Shown here: positions 34,491 to 42,623 of the stretch, piece after piece
Numbering within the stretch: position 1 is the first letter of the stretch
How the letters are laid out: each line of letters opens with the position of its first letter
DNA from: a virus
IMG/VR virus record: IMGVR_UViG_3300001450_000001
Location: 81,442 to 145,441 of that record
Direction: 5' to 3' (one strand)
DNA: 64,000 nt
Position numbers and translations under genes: made by a program
Notes under the pieces: generated by a model
The model's database searches: none
Told to the model about the DNA's origin: nothing
Seen by the model: only the letters and a program-made list of their open reading frames with translations

Positions 34491-35436
34491 AAGACTACAA
34501 TTGATATTTGAAGGACCTGACTGTTCAGGTAAGACAACTCAATACCAAAAGGTTTGGGAAATTATACAATCTGGCAACGACTATGACGTCCTCTTAAACG
34601 ATAGAGGCTTGATGTCAATAATGGCTTACGGCATGCTACATAACAGATTCGACAATAATGAAGAAAGAGAACATGAGTTTATATCTTATCTTAATGACAA
34701 TATAGTTTTCTATTTTGACATTAGTGAGGCAGAGTTGCATAGGAGATATTGTAATAGGGGAGATGAATTCCAGTCTTGGTCGTCAATAAAGCATGTGGCA
34801 AGAATATATAAAGATCTATGCATTAGATTTGAAAAGCATAGAAACTTTTGGGTAATAGATGGAGAGGATGATCCAGGATCTATTGCAAAAAGAATTAATG
34901 GCATTATAGAAATGTATAATGAATTTTTATTAAGCCCAGAGCACCAAATAGGAACAGCAATGACTGCATTACAGGAATACGGAGCTAGTGTTGGTGGTAC
35001 TAAGGAGCTTATAAATTATAAGATGGATTTAGATATGTCTTATGACGATGTGGAAAGTTGGGCATCAAAAGATCTATATACAGGGTTGGAGAATATAAAT
35101 GACTATATGCAGCTTGAAGTTGACAGTTATAAATTCCAATTAGCTAAATTCACAAAAAAGATAGAATCAGAGCTATCAGGATACTATGGAAAGAAGGAAG
35201 ACTCACATAGTAGAAGATTTGTATTTACAGATGATGAGTGCCTGTCATATGTTCATATTCTACTTAGAAATAATACATTAAATGTAAGTGTAAACTTTAG
35301 GTCCTCAAACGTAGGGCTATTTAACCATGACTTTATATCTATATGCAAAATGATAAAAATCTGGTTTGATAAAAATACTAAAGTAGAAAATATTAAAATA
35401 AATATAAAATTTGATTCGTTACATTTTTATATTTAA
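34483..35436 (+). CDS. Thymidylate kinase-like domain fused to thymidylate synthase-like C-terminal domain
   Basis: 317 residues from ATG 34483, spaced seven bases after AAAGG; ATGs at 34468 and 34480 are alternatives. Residues 1-150 form a P-loop kinase with 'IFEGPDCSGKTTQYQKV' and 'LLNDRGLMS', the DRx pattern of dTMP kinases. The C-terminal part contains 'CLSYVHILLRNNTLNVSVNF', 'RSSNVGLFNHDFISICKMI' and a final 'FDSLHFYI'. These line up with the end of ThyA-type synthases (the Cys-x-x-x-x-Q, RSxDV and GDxHxY segments) but lack most of the catalytic half. I read this as a kinase fused to a partial TS-fold domain; activity of the second domain is doubtful. Confidence 0.65.
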   Translation: MNKRLQLIFEGPDCSGKTTQYQKVWEIIQSGNDYDVLLNDRGLMSIMAYGMLHNRFDNNEEREHEFISYLNDNIVFYFDISEAELHRRYCNRGDEFQSWSSIKHVARIYKDLCIRFEKHRNFWVIDGEDDPGSIAKRINGIIEMYNEFLLSPEHQIGTAMTALQEYGASVGGTKELINYKMDLDMSYDDVESWASKDLYTGLENINDYMQLEVDSYKFQLAKFTKKIESELSGYYGKKEDSHSRRFVFTDDECLSYVHILLRNNTLNVSVNFRSSNVGLFNHDFISICKMIKIWFDKNTKVENIKINIKFDSLHFYI

Positions 35437-35438
35437 GA

Positions 35439-35454
35439 GATATTTATTATATTA
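35439..35454 (+). promoter_or_regulatory. Overlapping GATATTTAT and TTATATTA elements
   Basis: GATATTTATT (35439-35448) runs into TTATATTA (35447-35454), so both recurring motif types of this window occur together. The next start codon is 18 bases downstream with AAAGG in the leader. This is the only place I saw the two joined. Confidence 0.45.
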
Positions 35455-35472
35455 TAAAGGTTATATAAAATT

Positions 35473-36291
35473 ATGGAAGATAAATTAAGTTACGAGGTTG
35501 TAGAAAACCTAAGAAAAGTTATGGGAACTCTCCCAGAAGAGAGGCCACCAGTTGTTACTGAATTTCACGATATGATTGATGAGGTTGAGGTCACATTAGA
35601 AGACCACATGACAAATCCTTATAAGTCAATGTTTGTGACAAGTACTTCTACTTGGGGTGACAATAAGTTTAAGCAAAAATGGCCAGAAACAACTCCTGAA
35701 GGTAAGTTTGAGGTTGTAAAAGCTGTATTGACTCACAATACACTACCACAAGCAAGAGAAATGGTACAATTTATATTCAGAGTAAGAGGTGTACCAAGAT
35801 GGCTATTTGACTACCACACTCAGACCCCATTCACAAGTTTTATGAGTATAGGATGCAGAGACAATAATAAGTCTGATGTAGACATTATTACTGTAGGCAA
35901 AAGAAAACTATCATCAGAAGAAAAGAAAACATTTAATGACTTAAAGCAAATATATGCAGATGTATTAAATGAAGATCAATCAAGTTGGCAGTCTGGTAGA
36001 ACATTCTTACCACAAAGCTATCAACACTCATATCATTTTGGCCAAAATTTACTTTCATTAGTATCAATGAGAGGATTCAATGCATCAGGAAAGTTTGGTG
36101 ATAATGTAAAAGAGCAGTCATTGGCAATACTCTATAAAGAACTTGTAAGTGTTGTTGAAAAACAATTCCCATTTATAGGTTTATATCTGAGTGTAATATT
36201 TGAAAATACAGATGTTGTATTACATAAGATAAGAGAATATAAATTTGAAGATTTAAGCAAAAAGGATAAAGAATTATTTTATGAAAGTTAA
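35473..36291 (+). CDS. ThyX-like protein with degenerate catalytic motif
   Basis: 272 residues. The order of segments follows flavin-dependent thymidylate synthase: 'TNPYKSMFVTSTS', 'VLTHNTLPQAREMVQFIF', 'RVRGVPRWLFDYHTQ', 'LPQSYQHSYHFGQNLLSLVS' and a C-terminal 'FPFIGLYL'. An ungapped comparison puts Gln117-Thr118-Pro119 where ThyX has its signature Arg-His-Arg. The downstream Ser122 and Arg129 are kept, and the activating serine is Gly127. ThyX normally makes dTMP from dUMP using FAD; with these changes the reaction may be lost or altered. The family call is from pattern memory. Confidence 0.6.
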   Translation: MEDKLSYEVVENLRKVMGTLPEERPPVVTEFHDMIDEVEVTLEDHMTNPYKSMFVTSTSTWGDNKFKQKWPETTPEGKFEVVKAVLTHNTLPQAREMVQFIFRVRGVPRWLFDYHTQTPFTSFMSIGCRDNNKSDVDIITVGKRKLSSEEKKTFNDLKQIYADVLNEDQSSWQSGRTFLPQSYQHSYHFGQNLLSLVSMRGFNASGKFGDNVKEQSLAILYKELVSVVEKQFPFIGLYLSVIFENTDVVLHKIREYKFEDLSKKDKELFYES

Positions 36292-37000
36292 TAACATTGA
36301 AATAAAGTGTGGAGTGAAAGGTCTAGAAGTAGACATTTTGAATTGGCATCAGGCTTCTGGTATGATAACATATAGAGTAAAAGGGACACCAATTTGCCAA
36401 TATGATCAACATTCAAGGGCTAGAGTAGGAATTAAATTTAAGCAATATGAGGTTAATCCAAACCCAACATATGTGGTTTATACTCAGGTATATGAGTTAA
36501 TGGAGAAGAACTCAGACTTTCGCGACAAAACCATAAAAACGCTATCTGAACTGGAAAAGCACAGAGTATCTGAAAGCGAAAATCCTGAATTGTTTAATTT
36601 AATGTCAAGAGAATGTACATACGTAGTTGAGCAAAATATTAATTCTCTTAGAGGACAGATGATGAGAAGGCTTAAGTTTTGCGAGGAAGAGTTTATTGTA
36701 GGTTTACATTGGCTATTAAGAGAGAAGATGATCGATATGGGAATTGAAGCTGCAAAAAGCTTCAAGCCAGGATGTGACTTAATAGGAAAGTGTGACTACG
36801 CAGCTGCAGATTATTTATCAAATGCATTTGGGTGTCTATTTGCAGGTTGTGGAAGGTTCCCAAGTAAAACAGATTTTGCAAGCTTTAACCAGTCTTGCAC
36901 AACACCAGAAGTAATGAAAGACCAATTAGGAATATCATGTGTAAGAAGCTCACATGAAATAGAAAATAAATTAAGAATTAAAGATAAGGAGGCAATATAA
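36281..37000 (+). CDS. Cys-rich protein of unknown function
   Basis: 239 residues, overlapping the ThyX-like gene by 11 bases. Features: 'TPICQYDQHSRARVGIKFKQ' near residue 36, a helical middle with 'NINSLRGQMMRRLKFCEEEF' and a C-terminal third rich in Cys ('GCLFAGCGRF', 'NQSCTTP', 'GISCVRS'), perhaps metal-binding. It ends in a TAATG overlap with groES. No family recognised. Conserved linkage to nucleotide metabolism and chaperonin genes is the only context. Confidence 0.6.
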   Translation: MKVNNIEIKCGVKGLEVDILNWHQASGMITYRVKGTPICQYDQHSRARVGIKFKQYEVNPNPTYVVYTQVYELMEKNSDFRDKTIKTLSELEKHRVSESENPELFNLMSRECTYVVEQNINSLRGQMMRRLKFCEEEFIVGLHWLLREKMIDMGIEAAKSFKPGCDLIGKCDYAAADYLSNAFGCLFAGCGRFPSKTDFASFNQSCTTPEVMKDQLGISCVRSSHEIENKLRIKDKEAI

Positions 37001-37293
37001 TGTTTACACCAACAGGAGGAAATGTAGTATTAAAAGGATTAGAACCAGATGAAATGACATCAGGTGGAGTAATTATGCCAGAAGTTGATGCAGAAGTATC
37101 ACTTAAAGGCGAAGTATTAGCAGTAGGTCCCGGCCCACTACTAAATACTGGAAAAAGAGGTCATATGCAATGTAAGGTAGGCGATGTAGTATACTATCCA
37201 AAATTTTCAGCTAAAAGACTTGAAGTTAATAGAGAAGAGTTCATCGTATGTAGAGAAGATGAAATTTTAACAATTTATAAGGAGACAAAATAA
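37000..37293 (+). CDS. groES: Co-chaperonin GroES
   Basis: 97 residues, the usual GroES length. 'FTPTGGNVVLKGLEPDEMTS' with 'GGVIMPE' covers the start and the mobile loop region. 'KGEVLAVGPGPLLNTGKRG', 'CKVGDVVYYPKFSAKRLEV' and 'IVCREDEILTIYKE' are standard GroES segments. It caps the GroEL ring. The stop codon overlaps the groEL start (TAATG), so the two are translationally coupled. AAGGAGGCAATA precedes the start. Confidence 0.93.
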   Translation: MFTPTGGNVVLKGLEPDEMTSGGVIMPEVDAEVSLKGEVLAVGPGPLLNTGKRGHMQCKVGDVVYYPKFSAKRLEVNREEFIVCREDEILTIYKETK

Positions 37294-38951
37294 TGAAGAA
37301 AAGAATTGAATTTAACGAAGATGCAAGAAGCCTAATTGGAAAAGGTGTTCAAAAACTTTCAACAGCAGTTAGTGCAACTTTAGGACCTAAAGGTAGAAAT
37401 GTAATTCTTGAAAAAAATGGTGAGTTTGTATCAACAAAAGATGGTGTTTCTGTTGCAAAGGAAGTATTTTTGGAAGATGAAGTTGAAAATGCAGGTGCAC
37501 AAATGGTAAAAGAGGTTGCAAATCAAGTTAACGATGAGGCAGGTGATGGAACAACTACAGCCACTGTATTAGCAAATTCAATACTAAGAAGAGGTTTTAA
37601 TTGTATCACAGAACTAAAGGCTAATCCAGTTGATATAAAAAGGGGAATGGATATTGGGGTAACTTCAGTAGTAGAAAAGCTTGATGATATAGCAACAGAT
37701 ATCTCTTCTCAAGAAGAAATAGAACAGGTGGCTACAATTTCAGCAAACAATGATGCTGAGGTTGGTAAGTTAATTGCAACTGCAATGGATAAAGTAGGAA
37801 GAGAAGGTGTAATTACAGTAGAGGAGTCTAGAACAAATGATACATACCTTGAAACAGTAGAAGGTGTTCAATTTGATAGAGGTTATATATCACCATACTT
37901 TGTTACAGATAATAATCACATGCATGCACAATTTGAAGACCCATGGATATTATTGGTTGACAAAAAGATTCAAACACTTAAAGAGTTAGTAAAACCATTA
38001 GAAGCTGCAATCGCACAAGACAAGCCACTATTAATAGTTGCTCATGATGTTGAAGGCGAGGCACTAGCTGGACTTATTGTAAATAAGGCAAGGGGAACAC
38101 TTAAGGTTGCTGCAGTAAAGGCACCTGAATTTGGTGAAAAGAGAACTCAATTGCTTGAGGATATTGCAACAATTACTGGAGGAACAGTAATAAGTAAGAA
38201 TAAAGGTCATAAACTAGATACTATTAATGTATCAGACTTTGCAGGTAGTGCAAAAACAGTAACTGTTAGTGGAAAGTCAACAACAATAGTTGATGGTGCA
38301 GGTGACCCAGAATCAATAGCAAATAGAGTAAACGAGATTAAGGTACTACTTGAAACATCAGACTCAGACTATGAAAAAGAAGTATATCAGCAAAGAGTTG
38401 GAAAGATGGCTGGAGGTGTAGCAATTCTTAAAATAGGTGCTGAATCAGAAATTGAAATGAAGGAAAAGAAGGACAGAGTTGAGGATGCATTACATGCTAC
38501 TAGGGCTGCACTTGATGAAGGTATAGTACCTGGTGGAGGAATTGCACTAAGAAGTTGCTTTGATGATGATGTTGTTGATGATGTATTTGAAAATGAGGAC
38601 CAAATTACAGGCTATAGAATTGTGATGGAAGCAGTACAAGAGCCATTTGAAATCATTATGAAAAATGCAGGCCTTGATGCAGCAAATATCTGGAATGAGA
38701 TTCATGCATTTGATGGAATGTCAGATGAAGACTCTGTACCTTTTACTATGGGCTTTGATGCAAGAACAGAACAAGTTGTTGATATGATGAAATCTGGTAT
38801 TATTGATCCAGCAAAAGTAACAAGAGTTGCATTAGAAAAAGCTGTTTCAGTTGCAGGTACAATTTTAACAACTGAGTGTATAATTATTAATGAAAATAAC
38901 AATGAAGAAGAAGCTGCCCAACCAATGGGTGGTGGATTTGGAATGATGTAA
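37293..38951 (+). CDS. groEL: Chaperonin GroEL
   Basis: 552 residues, full length. The ATP-binding segment 'GDGTTTAT' (84-91), '[15 protein letters not shown]' near 27, '[13 protein letters not shown]' near 408 (with the ATPase Asp just upstream in the family) and '[18 protein letters not shown]' near 510 are intact. The C-terminus ends 'PMGGGFGMM', the Gly/Met tail of bacterial GroEL. With GroES it should form a functional folding chamber, presumably for capsid or other virion proteins. GGAG precedes the start. No sign of decay. Confidence 0.96.
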   Translation: MKKRIEFNEDARSLIGKGVQKLSTAVSATLGPKGRNVILEKNGEFVSTKDGVSVAKEVFLEDEVENAGAQMVKEVANQVNDEAGDGTTTATVLANSILRRGFNCITELKANPVDIKRGMDIGVTSVVEKLDDIATDISSQEEIEQVATISANNDAEVGKLIATAMDKVGREGVITVEESRTNDTYLETVEGVQFDRGYISPYFVTDNNHMHAQFEDPWILLVDKKIQTLKELVKPLEAAIAQDKPLLIVAHDVEGEALAGLIVNKARGTLKVAAVKAPEFGEKRTQLLEDIATITGGTVISKNKGHKLDTINVSDFAGSAKTVTVSGKSTTIVDGAGDPESIANRVNEIKVLLETSDSDYEKEVYQQRVGKMAGGVAILKIGAESEIEMKEKKDRVEDALHATRAALDEGIVPGGGIALRSCFDDDVVDDVFENEDQITGYRIVMEAVQEPFEIIMKNAGLDAANIWNEIHAFDGMSDEDSVPFTMGFDARTEQVVDMMKSGIIDPAKVTRVALEKAVSVAGTILTTECIIINENNNEEEAAQPMGGGFGMM

Positions 38952-38962
38952 GGAGAGAAAAT

Positions 38963-39199
38963 ATGACTCAAGCACAACAACTTTTAGATGCATTGGTTAA
39001 AAGATATCAGGCACAAAAAGCAGAAGGAATAGCAATATTAAATCTTTATACTAATCAATCTGTAGGAGTAGGAGAACACCCACAGATATTAGATGAAATG
39101 GATAAGGCAATATCAAAAATTGCAGAAGCAGAAGAAAAGATTAGCTTAATTATCTCTATGATACCAAAGCAAGAAGAAGGCGAGAAAACTGATGGATAA
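38963..39199 (+). CDS. Small helical protein, unknown
   Basis: 78 residues, helical, with 'QQLLDALVKRYQAQKAEGIA' at the N-terminus and 'MDKAISKIAEAEEKISLIIS' later, likely a helical hairpin. GGAGAGAAAATA sets the start. It follows groEL by 11 bases and overlaps the next gene. It may be a chaperonin-linked or metabolic accessory; no evidence beyond linkage. Confidence 0.65.
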   Translation: MTQAQQLLDALVKRYQAQKAEGIAILNLYTNQSVGVGEHPQILDEMDKAISKIAEAEEKISLIISMIPKQEEGEKTDG

Positions 39200-39440
39200 T
39201 ACAGGCAATATGAAATTAAATATAAAACCAGAAGACATGAAAGACGTTTGCTGTGATAAGTGTCAAAACCAAACATTTGTGCCAGTATTTTTATTTAAGG
39301 AAGTGTCTGCAGTAGTATCACCAAATGGAAAGAAAAGCTTAGTACCTATGCAAATATTTAAGTGTGATGAATGTGGCCACATAAATGATGCATTTCTACC
39401 TAAGAAGAAAAAGGATGATAAAGGGTTAAAGCTTGTCTAA
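39192..39440 (+). CDS. Zinc-ribbon protein
   Basis: 82 residues with two Cys-X2-Cys knuckles, 'CCDKCQNQTF' and 'FKCDECGHINDAF', about 45 residues apart, a clear zinc-ribbon arrangement. The segment between holds strands (LFKEVSAVVSPNGKKS). Such small ribbons occur widely in T4-like phages, usually of unknown role. Overlaps both neighbours by about eight bases. Confidence 0.75.
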   Translation: MDNTGNMKLNIKPEDMKDVCCDKCQNQTFVPVFLFKEVSAVVSPNGKKSLVPMQIFKCDECGHINDAFLPKKKKDDKGLKLV

Positions 39441-39639
39441 AAATGATAACGTAAAACACCCTCTTCATTATACAAGGGGAATAGAGATGTGGGAATATGC
39501 CCACTCTCATAACCTTGACTTCTTTGAAGGTAATATAATAAAGTATGTTACAAGATGGAAGCATAAGAATGGTATTGAAGACCTTCTTAAGGCAAAGCAA
39601 TACCTTGATAAACTTATAGAAAAGACCAGGCAGAAATAA
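39433..39639 (+). CDS. DUF3310-type small protein
   Basis: 68 residues from a TTG start at 39433; no in-frame ATG lies upstream of the conserved part. The pattern 'HYTRGIEMWEYAHSHNLDFF' followed by 'GNIIKYVTRWKHKNGIEDLL' matches DUF3310, a family common in phages and sometimes linked to nucleotide metabolism. The conserved His-Tyr and Gly-Asn-Ile-Ile-Lys-Tyr residues are intact. It overlaps the zinc-ribbon gene by eight bases. Confidence 0.8.
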   Translation: MSKNDNVKHPLHYTRGIEMWEYAHSHNLDFFEGNIIKYVTRWKHKNGIEDLLKAKQYLDKLIEKTRQK

Positions 39640-39640
39640 A

Positions 39641-40300
39641 ATGATTAAAGATAGACAGCTAAGAAGTGAGGTAGAAACTTATCTAAGTGAAGGTAAGTCA
39701 GAAGGCATTGACCAGTGTGCAACATTTTTAGCTACAAGTTATCATAGAAATATAGGAATACCAGCTATGGACCCAGTTGGAAATATTGCAATAAGAACAA
39801 CAAGTTGGGATAATGGGTGGGGAGACCAAGATAAGCAAGCTAGAGGAGAAGATGAGGCAAAGCCACCTAATGATTGGAAATGGGATGCAGTAACTGGTAA
39901 GTATCAATTTACTGGAGGTAAGGTAAAGGTCTTATTTAGCGCATGGAAGAAGTGCTTTGAAATGCAGGCTAAGGTCCCAGCTAATCTAGGTAAGCCACCG
40001 TATTTATTACCTGCAACTGCAATTATTACATACTGGACTGGCCAGTCATTCTTGCCTGTAATACCACACAGTCCTGGCTTCCTTCCTGGAATATCTAATA
40101 TGATTGTATTCCCAGGTACACCAATTAAGATGGCATCTGAGATATATGATGCATTTACATCAAAGCGATATAAGACTGTAGCTCAAAAATATACAGACTC
40201 TGTAGTTAAACATCTTGATCAAATAAAAGGAATATGGACAGGACCACATCCAGGATCTCCACCTTATGTAGCACCAGTTAACTGGTCAAAATTAAAATAA
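39641..40300 (+). CDS. Probable virion-associated protein, unknown
   Basis: 219 residues. It contains 'QCATFLATSYHRNIGIPAMD', Trp/Pro-rich middle sequence, 'LPATAIITYWTGQSFLPVIP' and a C-terminal 'IKGIWTGPHPGSPPYVAPVN'. The Trp-Thr-Gly and Pro-rich ending is reminiscent of phage baseplate or virion proteins, but I cannot name a family. It is the last gene before the third 67-bp promoter element. Confidence 0.6.
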   Translation: MIKDRQLRSEVETYLSEGKSEGIDQCATFLATSYHRNIGIPAMDPVGNIAIRTTSWDNGWGDQDKQARGEDEAKPPNDWKWDAVTGKYQFTGGKVKVLFSAWKKCFEMQAKVPANLGKPPYLLPATAIITYWTGQSFLPVIPHSPGFLPGISNMIVFPGTPIKMASEIYDAFTSKRYKTVAQKYTDSVVKHLDQIKGIWTGPHPGSPPYVAPVNWSKLK

Positions 40301-40367
40301 ATTGTTAATAACTTTTTAGCATTTTACGTTAGAAATTTTTTTTCTTGCGTTATTTTTATTATATTTA
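40301..40367 (+). promoter_or_regulatory. 67-bp conserved promoter element, copy 3
   Basis: Begins ATTGTTAATAACTTT, then TACGTTAGAAA, a T-run, CTTGCGT, and ends TTATATTTA three bases before ATG 40371. It is nearly identical to copy 1 (18657) through the TACGTTAGAAA...CTTGCGT part. No ribosome binding site precedes the nuclease start, so a leaderless mRNA is likely. Confidence 0.7.
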
Positions 40368-40370
40368 TAT

Positions 40371-41288
40371 ATGCAAATAAAAACACCAAAAGACTTAGCT
40401 ATAAAGGCCAGAATGATGGGGAAAAAGACCATCTCATACAGCCAGTTAAATATGTATAAAGGTTGCCCACTACAATGGAAGCTTACATATATTGACAAAC
40501 ACAGAGAATTTATACCTTCTATGTTTCTAGTATTTGGTACGGCAATGCATGAGGTATTACAACAATACTTAACAACAATGTATGAAAAAACTGCTGTCGC
40601 AGCAAATGCATTCGACTCTGAAAAGATGTTAAAAGAATGTATGGCAACAGAATATAAAAAAGCAGTAAAAGACACTGGTGGCCATTTTTCTGATCCTGCA
40701 GAAATGCAAGAATTCTATGATGAAGGTGTATTAATTATAGACTACTTTAAGAAAAGGCGAGGTGCATATTTTTCAAAAAAGAATACAGAACTACTTGGTG
40801 TTGAAATACCAATTTTATGCGAAAGTGATGACAACTCAAATATAATGTTAATGGGTTTTGCAGATATTGTAATGAAGCAAGGTGACACAATTACAATATA
40901 TGACATTAAAACTTCAATGTTTGGTTGGAAGGCAAAAAAGAAAAAGGCAGAAGGTGATCAGCTTAGAATATACAAAAGGTATTTCTCAAAGCAATATGAT
41001 GTACCAGAGGAAAATATAAACATAGAATACTTTATAGTCAAAAGAAAGCTATATGAAAACTTTGACTTCCCCCAAAAAAGGATACAACAATATAGACCTC
41101 CACATGGTAAGGTCTCTATGAATAAAACAAAAAAGCTATTAACTGAATTTATAGCCCACGCATTTACAGATGATGGAAAGCACAATAAAGATGCAAACTA
41201 TCCAGCACTAAGAACAGGTTGCACATACTGTTCATTCAAGAAAAATTATGAATTGTGCCCAAAACAAAATAGAAAGTTAGTAAAATGA
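40371..41288 (+). CDS. Cas4/RecB-like PD-(D/E)XK nuclease
   Basis: 305 residues. 'ISYSQLNMYKGCPLQWKLTY' at the start with 'FGTAMHEVLQQYL' is the RecB-nuclease-domain signature. The active site is 'LMGFADIVM...ITIYDIKTS' (Asp, then Asp-x-Lys), followed by 'DQLRIYKRYF' (Gln-x3-Tyr). A C-terminal cysteine set ('GCTYCSFKKNYELCP', with an early Cys near residue 30) could hold an iron-sulfur cluster as in Cas4/AddB. Role: end-processing exonuclease in recombination or host DNA degradation. No CRISPR genes are nearby. Confidence 0.85.
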   Translation: MQIKTPKDLAIKARMMGKKTISYSQLNMYKGCPLQWKLTYIDKHREFIPSMFLVFGTAMHEVLQQYLTTMYEKTAVAANAFDSEKMLKECMATEYKKAVKDTGGHFSDPAEMQEFYDEGVLIIDYFKKRRGAYFSKKNTELLGVEIPILCESDDNSNIMLMGFADIVMKQGDTITIYDIKTSMFGWKAKKKKAEGDQLRIYKRYFSKQYDVPEENINIEYFIVKRKLYENFDFPQKRIQQYRPPHGKVSMNKTKKLLTEFIAHAFTDDGKHNKDANYPALRTGCTYCSFKKNYELCPKQNRKLVK

Positions 41289-42046
41289 TATATTGGTTTA
41301 CAGGCCAGCCAGGAGCTGGAAAGACAACATTAGCAAAAGCACTTATAGATAGATGTAGTGATAATTGTATTCACATAGATGGAGATGGATTAAGGGATCT
41401 ATTTCAAAATTTTAATTATAGTCCAGAAGGTAGGAGAAAGAATATAAGGTCAGTACTAGACCTTTGTAGATTCCTAGACAATAAAGGGTTTACACCAGTA
41501 GTGTCAGTAGTTGCACCTTATAGAGATATGAGAGATGAATTAAAAGAGACAAATGATGTCACTGAGATATATGTACACACAACTGATATAAGGGGAAGAG
41601 AGAAATATTTTGCACAAGATTATGAAAAGCCAATAGAGCACTTTATAGATATTGATACAACAGGCTCTCCGACACTTGATGAGTGCCTTGAAGGTATTGA
41701 ATTTAATAGAAAGAAGAAAAATACATACTTCTGCGACATTGATGGAACAATATTTAAGTACAGAAAATTTGAAACATATGAATCTACAGATGCAGAACCA
41801 ATAAAGGCAACAGTGGATAAGTTAAATGAATGGTATGATGATGGCCATATGATAATATTAACAACTGCTAGACCAGAGACATTAAAGGGGCTTACGATAG
41901 GTGAGCTAACAAAAAGTGGAATCCCATATGATAAATTAATTATGGGTATTGAAAGAGGCCCTAGATATATTATAAATGATATGGACCCAAATAAGTCTGG
42001 CAAAAGAGCAATAGCAATAAATGTAAAAAGGGATAAAGGGATATGA
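41285..42046 (+). CDS. Adenylylsulfate (APS) kinase fused to HAD phosphatase
   Basis: 253 residues. The N-terminal half is a CysC-type kinase: P-loop 'GQPGAGKTT' (7-15), 'HIDGDGLRDLFQ' near 30, 'GRRKNIRSVLDLCRFLDNKG' and 'VVAPYRDMRDELK'. Residues 145-250 are a HAD domain with 'YFCDIDGTIFKY' (Asp151), 'IILTTARPE' and 'YIINDMDP'. APS kinase makes PAPS, the sulfate donor used by sulfotransferases such as the one at 49591. The HAD part may act on PAP or a sugar phosphate; unknown. ATGA overlaps on both sides. Confidence 0.85.
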   Translation: MIYWFTGQPGAGKTTLAKALIDRCSDNCIHIDGDGLRDLFQNFNYSPEGRRKNIRSVLDLCRFLDNKGFTPVVSVVAPYRDMRDELKETNDVTEIYVHTTDIRGREKYFAQDYEKPIEHFIDIDTTGSPTLDECLEGIEFNRKKKNTYFCDIDGTIFKYRKFETYESTDAEPIKATVDKLNEWYDDGHMIILTTARPETLKGLTIGELTKSGIPYDKLIMGIERGPRYIINDMDPNKSGKRAIAINVKRDKGI

Positions 42047-42396
42047 AAAAGTACTCAATGTTTATAGGAAGGTGGCAGCCTTGGCACAAAGGACACCGAT
42101 GGTTAATAGATCAAAGGCTTAATGAAGGTAAGAATGTATGGATAGCAATAAGAGATGTTAAACCAAATGAAAATCAACCTTGGACACCACATGAGGTTCT
42201 AACAAATCTAAGTAGTGAGCTAAAAGGCTTAATAGATGAAGGTAGAATAAAAATAACAATAGTTCCAGACATAGAATCAGTAAATTATGGTAGAGGTGTA
42301 GGATATGAAGTTATAGAACACGTACCACCTAATCAAGTTGAACAAATTTCAGCAACAAAGATTAGAGCTCAAATGAGAAAGGAGGGTTCCTTGTGA
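42043..42396 (+). CDS. Nucleotidyltransferase (HxGH family)
   Basis: 117 residues. 'FIGRWQPWHKGHRWLIDQ' carries the HxGH nucleotide-binding motif and 'ISATKIRAQMRKEG' the C-terminal ISxTxIR motif, the pair that defines cytidylyl/adenylyltransferases (NMN adenylyltransferase, glycerol-phosphate cytidylyltransferase). The protein is short but complete. It overlaps the APS kinase and DUF2061 genes, so it likely works in that pathway. The substrate is unknown. Confidence 0.8.
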   Translation: MKKYSMFIGRWQPWHKGHRWLIDQRLNEGKNVWIAIRDVKPNENQPWTPHEVLTNLSSELKGLIDEGRIKITIVPDIESVNYGRGVGYEVIEHVPPNQVEQISATKIRAQMRKEGSL

Positions 42397-42623
42397 TTGT
42401 AAGAAATAGTTGGCCAGCAAGAAAAAGGCACATAGTTAAAACTATTACGTGGAGAGCTATAGGAACATTGGACACAATGGCATTAGGTTGGCTAATTACA
42501 GGAGACCCAATTGTTGGGCTAAAGGTGGGAGGACTTGAGCTCTTTACAAAAATGATATTATACTATTTTCACGAAAGGGCATGGTATATATATAGACCAA
42601 ATAGAAATAAGAATAGAAAATGA
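42393..42623 (+). CDS. DUF2061-type membrane protein
   Basis: 76 residues from a GTG start overlapping the previous stop. 'IVKTITWRAIGTLDTMALGW' and 'ELFTKMILYYFHERAWYIY' match the DUF2061 pattern (KTxxWR...EhxxKxxLYYxHER). Two hydrophobic helices suggest an inner-membrane protein. In bacteria this family is often linked to sulfate-assimilation genes, which agrees with the neighbouring APS kinase. Confidence 0.8.
   Translation: MIVRNSWPARKRHIVKTITWRAIGTLDTMALGWLITGDPIVGLKVGGLELFTKMILYYFHERAWYIYRPNRNKNRK

Noticed and set aside
36281-37000. Second ThyX homologue because of 'PICQYDQHSRAR'
   Set aside because: The short segment aligns with the RHR region of ThyX, but too few residues precede it and the rest of the protein shows none of the later ThyX segments. 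Treated as chance.
40371-41288. CRISPR-associated Cas4
   Set aside because: The nuclease has Cas4/RecB motifs but there are no CRISPR repeats or other cas genes; phages often carry such nucleases for recombination.
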